NCBI GenBank assembly: GCA_039640505.1
Contig: CP046865.1
Coordinates: 1,541,501-1,605,500 of the forward strand
Reading direction: 5' to 3'
DNA length: 64,000 nucleotides
From: Rhodobacteraceae bacterium Araon29
Lineage (GTDB): Bacteria > Pseudomonadota > Alphaproteobacteria > Rhodobacterales > Rhodobacteraceae
Shown here: positions 35,648-44,058 of the stretch, piece by piece
How positions within the stretch are numbered: the first letter of the stretch is position 1
Layout of the letters: each line of letters starts with the position of its first letter
Notes under the pieces: generated by a model
Database searches by the model: none
What the model was told of the DNA's origin: nothing
The model's input: only the letters and a program-made list of their open reading frames with translations
Translations under genes and position numbers: made by a program

Positions 35648-36805
35648 ATGAGCTTGAACAGAGAACTGGAAGATATACTCGTGGTTTCCATTGAACAGGC
35701 AGTAGCCGCCCCCTATTGTGGTCTTCTGCTGGCGGATGCTGGGGCACGGGTAATCAAGGTTGAACGTCCGGGAGGTGATTTCGCCCGTAGTTATGATGCG
35801 GGATTAAATGGCGAGAGTGCAATTTTCGCTTGGTTAAACCGGGGCAAAGAATCAATTTGCCTCAATCTGAAGACAAACACCGATATGCAACTCATACTGC
35901 GGCTTTTGAGCAAGGCGGATGTGTTTGTTTCAAACCTTGCACCGGGCGCGGTTGATCGAATGGGACTGGATGGTGAGACTCTTAGAAGGTCAAACAAGGG
36001 TCTTATCACCTGCCAGATTACAGGGTACGGCAAGTCAGGCAAAGCTGCGAAAAAGAAAGCTTATGATTTTCTGGTTCAGGCGGAAAGCGGGTTATGTTCA
36101 GTAACCGGGACACACGAAAACCCTTCCAGAGTTGGCATGTCCCTCGCAGACCTTTCCTCAGGGCTGACATCTTTTTCAGCTATTTTGAGAGCACTGATCC
36201 AACGTGGTAAGACCGGAACGGGTTCAGATATTTTCGTCTCAATGTTTGACGTAATGGCCGACTGGATGAACATGTCACTTTTGGCCCAGCGCTACATGGG
36301 TGGCGCACCAAGAAGATCCGGCCTGCAACACAGTTTCATTGCACCGTACGGTGCTTTCACCTGCAAAGGCGGAGACCAAGTTTTACTTTCAATCCAAAGC
36401 AATCGCGAATGGTCCGTGTTCTGTCAGCAGGTTCTTGCACAACCGGAACTGGTTGATGATGCACGTTTTGAAAACAACCCCGAAAGATACTCAAATCAGC
36501 GAGAACTTGACGCTCTTATAAATACACATTTTTCAAACCACACATCTACTGAAATCATTGCAAAGCTAGATGAAGCAAAAATTGCAAATGCGGCTCTTAA
36601 CAGTGTGGCAGAACTTTCTGATCACCCGTTTTTGAAAAATTCCCGCGCAGAATACAATGGCATAGAGCTGGAAATTGCCCGCCTCCCTGTTAGTTCAGAG
36701 TCGACAGAAACTTCTCATGTTCCATCCTTTGATGAGCATGGCCAATCCATCAAAAGCGAATTTGGTAAACAGCATGAAAAAATATCAGCAATACATAAAC
36801 GGTGA
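35648..36805 (+). CDS. CaiB/BaiF-type family III CoA-transferase
   Basis: A protein of about 385 residues. The opening VVSIEQAVAAPYCGLLLADAGARVIKVERPGGDFAR and GLITCQITGYGKSG are class III CoA-transferase motifs, and the catalytic Asp is in AYDFLVQAESGL. Family members move CoA from succinyl-CoA or acetyl-CoA to a carboxylate. ATG 35648 has GGTGGA upstream; a TTG at 35630 is also in frame. It starts the rightward operon and overlaps the ALDH start. Confidence 0.92.
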   Translation: MSLNRELEDILVVSIEQAVAAPYCGLLLADAGARVIKVERPGGDFARSYDAGLNGESAIFAWLNRGKESICLNLKTNTDMQLILRLLSKADVFVSNLAPGAVDRMGLDGETLRRSNKGLITCQITGYGKSGKAAKKKAYDFLVQAESGLCSVTGTHENPSRVGMSLADLSSGLTSFSAILRALIQRGKTGTGSDIFVSMFDVMADWMNMSLLAQRYMGGAPRRSGLQHSFIAPYGAFTCKGGDQVLLSIQSNREWSVFCQQVLAQPELVDDARFENNPERYSNQRELDALINTHFSNHTSTEIIAKLDEAKIANAALNSVAELSDHPFLKNSRAEYNGIELEIARLPVSSESTETSHVPSFDEHGQSIKSEFGKQHEKISAIHKR

Positions 36806-38249
36806 ATGGATAACACCATCATCTGGAGAATATTTCAACACGGAAAACCCATATACAGGCAAGGTTTGGGCAAGAATCGCCCGCGGCAACACAGATGATG
36901 CAGATCGTGCAACTAAGGCAGCCAAAGCTGCATTTGAAGGCGAGTGGGGTGAAATGCGTCAGACACACCGGGGCAAACTGCTCACAAAACTTGCTGAAAT
37001 TATAGAGCGTGAAGCAATACGACTGGCGGAGCTTGAGGTGCGTGACAATGGCAAACTGATTGCTGAGATGGGAGTGCAAACCAAATACCTAGCTGAATGG
37101 TACCGCTATTTTGGCGGATTGGCCGACAAAATCGAAGGAACTGTGTTGCCATCTGACAAACCTGGTATCTTCAATTTCACGCGTTACGAGCCATTGGGCG
37201 TGGTTGCGATGATAACTGCATGGAACTCCCCGCTTCTCCTATTGGCCTGGAAACTGGCTCCGGCACTTGCATCTGGAAACACAGCGGTGGTGAAACCCTC
37301 TGAGTTTACATCTGTTTCTTCTCTTGAGTTTGTGGAACTGATTAAAGAAGCCGGAATTCCAGATGGCGTTGTAAACTGCATCACTGGTTTTGGACTCGAA
37401 GTGGGGGCTCCACTGGTCGAGCATCCAGACGTTGCGAAGGTAGCATTCACAGGTTCTGATTTTGCTGGCCAGAAAATCTATGAAAGTGCTGCAAAAAAGA
37501 TAATGCCGGTAACGCTGGAGCTTGGCGGTAAATCTCCTAACATTGTATTTGAGGATGCTGACTTTGAAGCGGCGGTAATGGGAGCGATATCCGGCATTTT
37601 TGCTGCTACTGGCCAGACTTGCATTGCGGGATCTCGACTGTTGGTCCAACGCTCTATCCATGACCGGTTTGTTGAGCGGCTGGTTGAAGTTGCTGGTGAA
37701 GCAAAGATCGGTGACCCAATGTCAATGGATACCCATGTGGGGCCAATTACAACTCGGCCACAATATCAAAAGGTTTTGGATTATATAGAAATTGCAAAAA
37801 GAGACGGCGCAACTTGTGTGTTAGGGGGGAAACCTTACAGCGGAAAAGGGGTAATGGGCGATCAGTTTGTAGAGCCCACAATTTTCACAGGAGTTTCCAA
37901 TGAAATGCGGATTGCACAGGAAGAAGTGTTTGGTCCAATCCTTTCGATCATTCCCTTTGACACCGAAGAAGAGGCTATTTATATCGGCAATGATATTGTC
38001 TACGGTCTTGCAGCGGGTGTTTGGACCTCGGATATCGGGCGGGCATTCAGAATGTCTGAAAAACTAAAGGCCGGTACTGTGTGGGTTAACACCTATCGCG
38101 CTGTAAGCTTCATGTCTCCGTTCGGCGGATACAAACGCTCAGGCCAGGGACGTGAGAGCGGCCAAGAGGCAATCAAGGAATTTCTTCAAACGAAATCAGT
38201 GTGGATCGCAAAACAAACAACTACGGCCAATCCGTTCATAATGCGTTAG
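36774..38249 (+). CDS. Aldehyde dehydrogenase (NAD(P)-dependent)
   Basis: A 491-residue ALDH superfamily enzyme. Visible are the substrate and cofactor motifs ITAWNSPLLLLAWKLAPALA, VAFTGSDFAGQKIY, the general base in VTLELGGKSPNIVFEDADFE, the catalytic Cys in GQTCIAGSRLLVQ, and EEVFGPILSIIPFDTEEEA. The start ATG 36774 lies inside the CaiB gene end. It would oxidise the aldehyde made by the ADH to the acid activated by CaiB. Confidence 0.94.
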   Translation: MKKYQQYINGEWITPSSGEYFNTENPYTGKVWARIARGNTDDADRATKAAKAAFEGEWGEMRQTHRGKLLTKLAEIIEREAIRLAELEVRDNGKLIAEMGVQTKYLAEWYRYFGGLADKIEGTVLPSDKPGIFNFTRYEPLGVVAMITAWNSPLLLLAWKLAPALASGNTAVVKPSEFTSVSSLEFVELIKEAGIPDGVVNCITGFGLEVGAPLVEHPDVAKVAFTGSDFAGQKIYESAAKKIMPVTLELGGKSPNIVFEDADFEAAVMGAISGIFAATGQTCIAGSRLLVQRSIHDRFVERLVEVAGEAKIGDPMSMDTHVGPITTRPQYQKVLDYIEIAKRDGATCVLGGKPYSGKGVMGDQFVEPTIFTGVSNEMRIAQEEVFGPILSIIPFDTEEEAIYIGNDIVYGLAAGVWTSDIGRAFRMSEKLKAGTVWVNTYRAVSFMSPFGGYKRSGQGRESGQEAIKEFLQTKSVWIAKQTTTANPFIMR

Positions 38250-38257
38250 GGCGTCTG

Positions 38258-39415
38258 ATGAATTACGAACTCAATCACCAAGAAATTCGCGATGGTGTCG
38301 CCCGGCTCTGTGAAAACTTTCCTGGAGAGTATTGGAGAAAGTGCGACCGAGAACAGACCTATCCAGTTGATTTTGTCGAAGCGCTTAGTGATCGCGGTTA
38401 TCTCTCCGCGCTCATTCCAGAAGAATATGACGGGCTAGGCCTTCCGATATCTGCTGGTGCGGCTATTTTAGAAGAAATTCATCGTGCAGGATGCAACGCT
38501 GGTGCTTGTCATGCCCAGATGTATACAATGGGCACTTTGTTGAGACATGGTTCGGATGCGCAGAAGAATATGTATCTGCCCAAAATTGCGGATAGTTCAC
38601 TGCGTCTGCAGGCATTTGGTGTTACAGAACCAACAAGCGGTACGGATACAACAGCGCTAAAAACCCGAGCCAAGCGCGACGGTGACAAGTATGTTGTTAA
38701 CGGTCAGAAAATCTGGACCAGTCGTGCCGAATACTCTGATCTTCTGCTGTTGCTTGCCAGAACCACGCCTTTAGAAGCGGTTGCGAAGAAGACGGATGGC
38801 CTTTCGGTATTTCTGGTCGATATGCGCGAAGTGCTAGGAAAGAGCCTCACTATTCGTCCTATACGTACGATGATGAACCACGCAACGACAGAGTTGTTTT
38901 TTGATAACATGGAAATCCCTGCCTCCAGTCTAGTTGGCAAGGATGGAAAGGGTTTTCGTTACATCATGTCGGTGATGAATGTGGAGCGCATGTTGATATC
39001 GGCCGAGTGCATAGGTGATGCCAAGTGGTTTCTTAAAAAAGCAGTAGATTATTCAAATGAACGGGAGGTGTTCAAAAGGCCGATTGGCCAAAATCAGGGC
39101 ATACAGTTCCCTATTGCGCGCGCCTATTCTCAAATGCGTGCCGCAGAACTGATGGTCAATCAGGCAATCGCAAAATATGAAGCTGGCGAAAACCCTGGTG
39201 AAGAAGCAAACCTTGCAAAACTGCTGGCAGCGGATGCCAGTTGGGCTGCTGCAGAGGCCTGTATCCAAACCCATGGTGGTTTTGGCTTTGCCGAGGAATA
39301 CGATATTGAGCGGAAATACCGCGAGGCACGGCTCTATCAAGTTGCGCCAATTTCCACCAATATGATCCTATCCTATGTGGCAGAGCATGTACTTGGCATG
39401 CCGAGATCTTATTGA
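38258..39415 (+). CDS. Acyl-CoA dehydrogenase
   Basis: A 385-residue FAD-dependent ACAD: LQAFGVTEPTSGTDTTALKT (FAD/substrate), VNGQKIWTSRAEYSDLLLLL, and the C-terminal IQTHGGFGFAEEYDIERKYREARL, where catalytic ACADs often carry E at the YREAR region. AGGGCG precedes ATG 38258, and the stop overlaps the next start. It introduces the double bond hydrated by the ECH of the leftward operon. Confidence 0.93.
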   Translation: MNYELNHQEIRDGVARLCENFPGEYWRKCDREQTYPVDFVEALSDRGYLSALIPEEYDGLGLPISAGAAILEEIHRAGCNAGACHAQMYTMGTLLRHGSDAQKNMYLPKIADSSLRLQAFGVTEPTSGTDTTALKTRAKRDGDKYVVNGQKIWTSRAEYSDLLLLLARTTPLEAVAKKTDGLSVFLVDMREVLGKSLTIRPIRTMMNHATTELFFDNMEIPASSLVGKDGKGFRYIMSVMNVERMLISAECIGDAKWFLKKAVDYSNEREVFKRPIGQNQGIQFPIARAYSQMRAAELMVNQAIAKYEAGENPGEEANLAKLLAADASWAAAEACIQTHGGFGFAEEYDIERKYREARLYQVAPISTNMILSYVAEHVLGMPRSY

Positions 39416-40755
39416 TGTCAATCACAGATCAATTTGTAGACTTTATAACCGCTGCACCTGTGGAAAATGAAGCCGCATATCACATTACCAGTCTTTCCCT
39501 TCTGGATTGGGCAGCGGTTACCATTGCCGGAATGGATGAACCGATTGCGAACATCATTCGCTCACTTGTTGAAGAAGAATGTGGTACACAACAGGCTTAT
39601 GCAGCCGGGTTAAGTCAACATGTTCCCGCGCGTGCTGCAGCACTTGTTAACGGGACAACTTCCCATGCACTTGACTATGATGATACGCACTTCTCCTATA
39701 TTGGCCATCCTTCCGTTGTTGTGTTTCCCGCAGTTTTTGCCTTTGCCGACAAGATTGGTAGTGATATGGTTTCCATTAAGGAAGCCGCTTTGATTGGTTT
39801 GGAAACGACTACCCGAATCGGAGTTTGGCTTGGGCGAACACACTACAGGACTGGGTTTCACATAACCGCTACAGCCGGTGCCATTGGGGCGACCGCAGGA
39901 TGCTCCAAACTTCTTGGATTTAGCGCCGAGCAAACCCGGACGGCATTGTCGCTTGTCGCTTCAATGGCATCAGGCGTCAAAGAACAATTTGGGACTATGG
40001 GAAAACCATTTCATGCCGGGATGGCTGCGTCCTCTGCGGTTGAAGCGTGTTTGCTGGCTGAAAAAGGAATTGTATCTGGTTTCGATGCACTGACTGGTGT
40101 TCAGGGTTTTGGTGCTACTCATCACAGTGAAGAAAATTCCTTTGCATGCGATGGTTTGGGTAAGGACTGGTTATTTACTGACGTAAGTCACAAGTTTCAT
40201 GCTTGTTGTCACGGGACTCACGCTATGCTTGAGGCACTCGCACTTATCAAAAATGCGCACTCATTTGCCCTAGAAGAAGTTGAATACATCGAAGTGTTTA
40301 CCCATCCCCAATACCGCAATGTTTGCGACATCAAAAGCCCTGCCACTGGAACGGAAGCCAAGTTTAGTTATCGATTAATCGCGGCCATGGGATTATCGGG
40401 AATTGAAACCGCTCGTCCGGACTGTTTCTCGGATGATCTCTGCAATATTCCAAATTTGATAAGATTGAGGGATCTGACGAATGTCATAACCGATGACTTA
40501 CTTTCCGATACCCAAACAAAGGTCACTGTAAACCTATCAAATAGTCGTAAACTTCGATCCGAATACGATCTACTGGATCTTAGGGCCCCACATGAACGCG
40601 AGGCAAGAGTAAGAGCCAAGGCAGCGAGTTTGTTGGGTAGGGCAAGAGAGGAGCATCTATGGCAGATTATCGGCAATGTCTCTCTTGCAAAACCAAGTAG
40701 ATCTTTTTGCGCATCATTGCTGGGTGTCTGTTGTCAGGGTTTTTCGGACTGGTGA
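39415..40755 (+). CDS. MmgE/PrpD family protein, C-terminus replaced by IS
   Basis: Of 446 residues, about 436 are native and the rest come from the IS3 end at 40725. Family motifs: SLSLLDWAAVTIAGMDEPIA, LVNGTTSHALDYDDTHFSYIGHPSVVVFPAVFA, GFHITATAGAIGATAG, EQFGTMGKPFHAGMAA and FHACCHGTHAMLEAL. Members include 2-methylcitrate dehydratase and cis-aconitate/itaconate decarboxylase. The missing tail is short, so activity may survive. ATG 39415 overlaps the acyl-CoA dehydrogenase stop (TGATG). Confidence 0.9.
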   Translation: MSITDQFVDFITAAPVENEAAYHITSLSLLDWAAVTIAGMDEPIANIIRSLVEEECGTQQAYAAGLSQHVPARAAALVNGTTSHALDYDDTHFSYIGHPSVVVFPAVFAFADKIGSDMVSIKEAALIGLETTTRIGVWLGRTHYRTGFHITATAGAIGATAGCSKLLGFSAEQTRTALSLVASMASGVKEQFGTMGKPFHAGMAASSAVEACLLAEKGIVSGFDALTGVQGFGATHHSEENSFACDGLGKDWLFTDVSHKFHACCHGTHAMLEALALIKNAHSFALEEVEYIEVFTHPQYRNVCDIKSPATGTEAKFSYRLIAAMGLSGIETARPDCFSDDLCNIPNLIRLRDLTNVITDDLLSDTQTKVTVNLSNSRKLRSEYDLLDLRAPHEREARVRAKAASLLGRAREEHLWQIIGNVSLAKPSRSFCASLLGVCCQGFSDW

Positions 40756-41006
40756 AGTGTTTTCCTAACGGAGGCTCTGGTTCAGTTTCTGTTTGAGTTT
40801 AGGCTGCAACGGATTGATGTTGCAAGCGTCGCTTCTGGAGTGTCTGTTTTTTGATTTCCTTTCTCATTTTCAGGATTTTGCTACCCTGCCCATAGTAGAC
40901 GTCTGCAGGCGTAAGGTTTTGTAAGCTCTCATGGTAGCGAGTATTGTTATAATGATCGACAAATGCGCCTATCTGCCTTTCAAGATCCCCCGGCAGGTAG
41001 TAATTC
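40725..41006 (-). mobile_element. IS3-family fragment (left end, 282 bp)
   Basis: Apparently identical to 21425-21706, the orfB 3' end and left terminus of the complete IS3 copy, in the same orientation. It is cut at 41006 by the end of an IS66 fragment. It truncates the MmgE/PrpD gene. Confidence 0.92.
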
Positions 41007-41121
41007 GTACCCGTTTGGTCTGGGGGCTCTGGCGCGGATCGATGGGTTGAGTTACGCTGCTATTGCAGCGTAAAGCCACGGGAGGAGCTCGTTGAGACGT
41101 GTGATTTTGTGGTCGGCGAAT
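41007..41121 (-). mobile_element. IS66-family fragment (inverted relative to 23951-24091)
   Basis: It starts with the terminal repeat GTACCCGTTTGGTCTGGGGG at 41007 and contains the last codons of tnpC ([13 protein letters not shown], then AAIAA). It is inserted into the IS3 fragment and matches 23951-24091 more closely than the complete IS66 copy. Confidence 0.88.
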
Positions 41122-41282
41122 TGATCCCGAATATGAGCCAATAAAACCATATCCGTTCTCTGACTTTGGTTGATTGGTCGTGTGCGATAGGCGCGGTAAC
41201 CACGTGCACTGACATTCATAATATGACACAGACGATTGATTGGAAGCGTGCCACGGTGTTCTTCGATAAACTTAAACCTCAC
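41052..41282 (-). pseudogene. Chimeric ORF: IS3 OrfB start fused to IS66 TnpC tail
   Basis: Residues 1-56 are the OrfB N-terminus of an IS3 element (MRFKFIEEHRGTLPINRLCH, IMNVSARGYRAYRTRP, DMVLLAHIRDQF). They run in frame into about 20 residues of the IS66 transposase end ([21 protein letters not shown] region) and its stop. It has no catalytic core, so it is a deletion product, not a functional gene. Confidence 0.85.
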
Positions 41283-41554
41283 GGTTTTTGCTTCGCGAAG
41301 AACTGTGTTGCCTTTTTTAATATTTCCCTCTCCTCACGAAGCATGCGGACTTCTTTTCGCAGCCGTTCGTTTTCGTGAATCAAATCAATTTGTGGCTCAG
41401 GCGTAGAAACTGTATCGCGTTCTTCTTTGATCCAGCGGCTCAGTGTCGAAAAACCAATCCCAAAGTCCGATGCGACCTGCTTACGGCTAAGCCCACTTGT
41501 TAATGCTACGCGCACAACTTCCTGTCTAAATTCTGCTGTTGGTTTGTTTCCCAT
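41279..41554 (-). CDS. IS3-family OrfA (second type)
   Basis: A 91-residue transposase IS3/IS911 OrfA (KPTAEFRQEVVRVALTSGLS, RKQVASDFGIGFSTLSRWIK, then the coiled coil ENERLRKEVRMLREEREILK, ending KKATQFFAKQKP). It differs from the OrfA at 22476. It overlaps the start of the truncated orfB. The element's outer end lies at about 41570-41610 but was not defined. Confidence 0.9.
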   Translation of the reverse strand: MGNKPTAEFRQEVVRVALTSGLSRKQVASDFGIGFSTLSRWIKEERDTVSTPEPQIDLIHENERLRKEVRMLREEREILKKATQFFAKQKP

Positions 41555-41580
41555 GTGTATTCTCCTTTAGTGCATAATAT

Positions 41581-41963
41581 GCGGTTAAAGGAGCGGCACA
41601 ATTCCGCGACAGGTCCACCAATTCAGATGGGGAGGCTCAGCGAATGGAGCGGGCCAGTCGGACTTGGTCTATTGGAAAGGGATTTTTCACCTGTGTTAAG
41701 CTTGAAATTGGGTTCAAGCGAGGCGAGACGCCGAAGCGCAAAATAAAAGCGGCATGACATGCCACCAATTAACCGTCAGGGATTACCCAGAGAGAAAAGT
41801 TACTAACCTCGAAATCACAGCTTATCCTTTGACCTGATGAATGAAAGTTATTCAAAGGTTTCTGAAAGGTGCGAATGAGATAGGTTTCCGATAGTGTGAG
41901 CTTTGGGTTCCCGATAGTGCAAATATGCGCCATGAATAATTCATGGCCTTGCTACCTGAGTGA
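41581..41963. other. Gene-free stretch between IS remnant and plasmid remnant
   Basis: About 380 bases with no complete ORF or RNA gene recognised; likely IS and plasmid debris. The motif CCGATAGTG occurs twice (about 41889 and 41911), which could be remnant iteron-like repeats beside the replication-initiator pseudogene, but two copies are too few to claim an origin. Confidence 0.4.
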
Positions 41964-42265
41964 CACCCACAGAGAGATTTTTTCATTCTCGACATTTCGG
42001 ACGTGGTTCCTGAGGATGACACCGCGTCCATGGAACACCCCCTGTTCTCACTGGCGACCAAGCCAGACATGCGCCATCTATCAAATCACCAGATTGGGCG
42101 TAAGAAAAAGGCCGCGAGATCGCCCGTGAAAAAGGCTGGCATTATCACGCCCTGTGCTCAAACTGGTTGGAAATGGCGACAGAGGAAGCCACCACAGGCA
42201 ACCCTCCAAAGAACGCCGGTGCGGCCTTCATCGGATATTGCAACAAGCAGTATACCTTTCGTTAA
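41964..42265 (+). pseudogene. Plasmid replication initiator (RPA/RepA-type) remnant
   Basis: In one frame (from about 41967) the translation RDFFILDISDVVPEDDTASM then EHPLFSLATKPDM is the N-terminus of the alphaproteobacterial plasmid replication initiator family. After a short unrelated bridge, another frame gives REIAREKGWHYHALCSNWLE and NPPKNAGAAFIGYCNKQ, its C-terminus (G-W-x-x-x-x-L...W...AFIGFC). The central DNA-binding part is deleted and the frames differ, so it is dead. It shows that a plasmid contributed to the element. Confidence 0.75.
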
Positions 42266-42290
42266 CACCTACAAACTAGGAGTACCTACC

Positions 42291-42455
42291 ATGCGATTTC
42301 TCGATATTGTATATAAAACACTCGTCATATTCGTCTTCTTCAGCGCGACTTTTTTATCTGTCTTTGGGGGCGATTTTGTATCAAATGGCTGGCGCATATT
42401 CTATGCCATCATGTCAATACTCAGTGCTTGGCAAATCTTTTTTAGTAGAGAATAG
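42291..42455 (+). CDS. Small two-helix membrane protein (54 aa)
   Basis: ATG 42291 has TAGGAG ten bases upstream. The product has two hydrophobic stretches (IVYKTLVIFVFFSATFLSVF and GWRIFYAIMSILSAWQIFF) separated by GGDFVSN, so a hairpin in the inner membrane is likely. I recognise no family. It lies between plasmid debris and a convergent gene. Confidence 0.5.
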   Translation: MRFLDIVYKTLVIFVFFSATFLSVFGGDFVSNGWRIFYAIMSILSAWQIFFSRE

Positions 42456-42460
42456 ACACT

Positions 42461-43111
42461 TTAAATCGGAGGGCTTCCGACGAAATCACACCGATCATTA
42501 AGAGCCTGTTCAAAAAGTTCATTTGCCAGATACCCTTCTCTCTCTAATTTATTTATTGCATCGGCGATCTGCGAGGCTAAGGAGTTTGTGCGAGATATAT
42601 TTTCATACTTAAACGAAGAAAGTATGTCTTTCAATTCACTAATTGCCGCGCCAGCGCCACCCCCCCAAATAGCAATACGACCGATCCTTTTTCCAGCCTT
42701 TTTCGGATCAAATCTTCGAATAAAATTTCTTATTTTGGATGTCAGTTTTCCAAAATAACCGCTTACCACCGCTAAAAATAAAGCTTCCTGTGTCGCAAGA
42801 AGTCTATCGGACCCCGGAGCCGATTCAAGTTGCGACTGGAGTCGCGAAATATTATCTGCAAGAGATTCGAGGCGTCGATTGTTTGCATCAATATCCCGCT
42901 TTATCTGCCGACAATTATTGATCCTAGCATCCTTCTTGCTGAGGACAGGTCTACCCGTAGCCTTCACGACAGCATCTTGCAGCGTTCTACCACGAAATTC
43001 GTATTGCATTGCAACTCTCCAAATAAATTTACGTTGACGGTAATTCTCTGCGGTTAACAAAGCAGAAACCATGCGTGCGGTGCTATCTACGGCCCCCCTA
43101 AGCGCGCTCAC
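42461..43111 (-). CDS. Hypothetical coiled-coil protein (216 aa)
   Basis: Starts with GTG 43111, overlapping the stop of the upstream coiled-coil pseudogene (GTGA). The middle (about residues 65-110, RQIKRDIDANNRRLESLADN, ISRLQSQLESAPGSDRL) is a predicted coiled coil. A glycine-rich hydrophobic turn (IGRIAIWGGGAGAAI) follows and a helical C-terminus. No recognised family or catalytic motif. Its position suggests a plasmid-maintenance accessory, but this is only context. Confidence 0.5.
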   Translation of the reverse strand: MSALRGAVDSTARMVSALLTAENYRQRKFIWRVAMQYEFRGRTLQDAVVKATGRPVLSKKDARINNCRQIKRDIDANNRRLESLADNISRLQSQLESAPGSDRLLATQEALFLAVVSGYFGKLTSKIRNFIRRFDPKKAGKRIGRIAIWGGGAGAAISELKDILSSFKYENISRTNSLASQIADAINKLEREGYLANELFEQALNDRCDFVGSPPI

Positions 43112-43290
43112 AAACCCTGCTTAGGCTCGCCTTCCCGTTGGTCAGTCAGTACGGCCAGTGCTTGCCTATGGTCGGCACTCTGATGCTCTGCCTGTTCCCG
43201 TAGCGCCTCGATTTGATCTGTGAACTGCTCGCGCTCGCGCTCGGCATCCATGCGGTCGATCTACCCACGAAGCATCTTAAATTCGATTTC
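43108..43290 (-). pseudogene. Coiled-coil C-terminal remnant of a plasmid-type DNA-binding protein
   Basis: Reverse-strand translation gives EIEFKMLRG, a TAG stop in place of a probable Gln, then IDRMDAEREREQFTDQIEAL and REQAEHQSADHRQALAVLTD. This is the charged coiled-coil tail seen in HTH/KfrA-like proteins of plasmids and mobile elements (ending A-L-T-D-Q-R-E). The N-terminal DNA-binding part is missing. Confidence 0.55.
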
Positions 43291-43576
43291 TAGGGCGCTG
43301 TTCTAGCTGTTTTTTTAGATTGTCCAAAGGGGGCGGTTTCGGTTTTAGCCGTGGTTTTAAACCAGTTTACGGCAAAACCATCCAATCAGGGAAGGGCGTG
43401 GGTGTTTTCTGTCCACTACTACGGTTTTGGCTTAGTCGGATTGAAGCCTTCTGGTGAAGACCGATCTATCGGGCTTCATTCACGAAAGCCCGTAGACGGC
43501 CTTACTAATCGTAATTGGAATGAGCCCCATCATTCATGAAAATTTTATGCTATCCAAGGGCTATTCAAGTCGTAGG

Positions 43577-43972
43577 ATGAATATCAAAATGGCTATTTGC
43601 AAACTTTCAAATGCGTTGACTGATGCTCTCAAGCATTATGAATGGGTAACTGGCGAAGTATTTGCTAAAATCCCAATCCTCAAAATTCACAAAGACCTGA
43701 GTTTTTGGGCTATGGTCAAACCTACAGCAAGCACTATTGAATTACATGTTAATACTGGAATAACAGCCACATTAGAAGAGCTGTGGATGCAAGCATGGGG
43801 ATCGTCGATATTAACACTGCCTGACGGACAACGCATTATCGCGCAATCTGATGATTATGCGATTGAGCATATGGTTCACTTATCTTTGGTTTGGTTCATG
43901 TTGCACGAATTGATGCACATCCAACTATCTCACTTTTCAATTGTACGACAGGCTTCACTGGTCAGAATATAA
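43577..43972 (+). pseudogene. Zinc metallopeptidase-like protein, 5' part, frameshifted
   Basis: A protein of about 130 residues containing the zinc motif HELMH in LSLVWFMLHELMHIQLSHF near its end. It stops soon after. In another frame from about 44059, ELQADSEATDLFLEPYSRAY supplies the E-x-x-x-D third-ligand helix expected about 40 residues after HExxH. I infer one original gene broken by a frameshift in 43973-44058. Confidence 0.65.
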
Positions 43973-44058
43973 CAATCAACAGGTGATGATGAGGTTTTTC
44001 TCATCTTCTCAAACAATTCGCTAAATCCGATCACCAAAAAATACGCCAATGCATTGAA

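Noticed and set aside
42003-42455. A 150-residue ORF ending in the small membrane protein.
   Set aside because: Its first part is the broken replication-initiator remnant; the ATG at 42291 with TAGGAG is a better start for the membrane protein.
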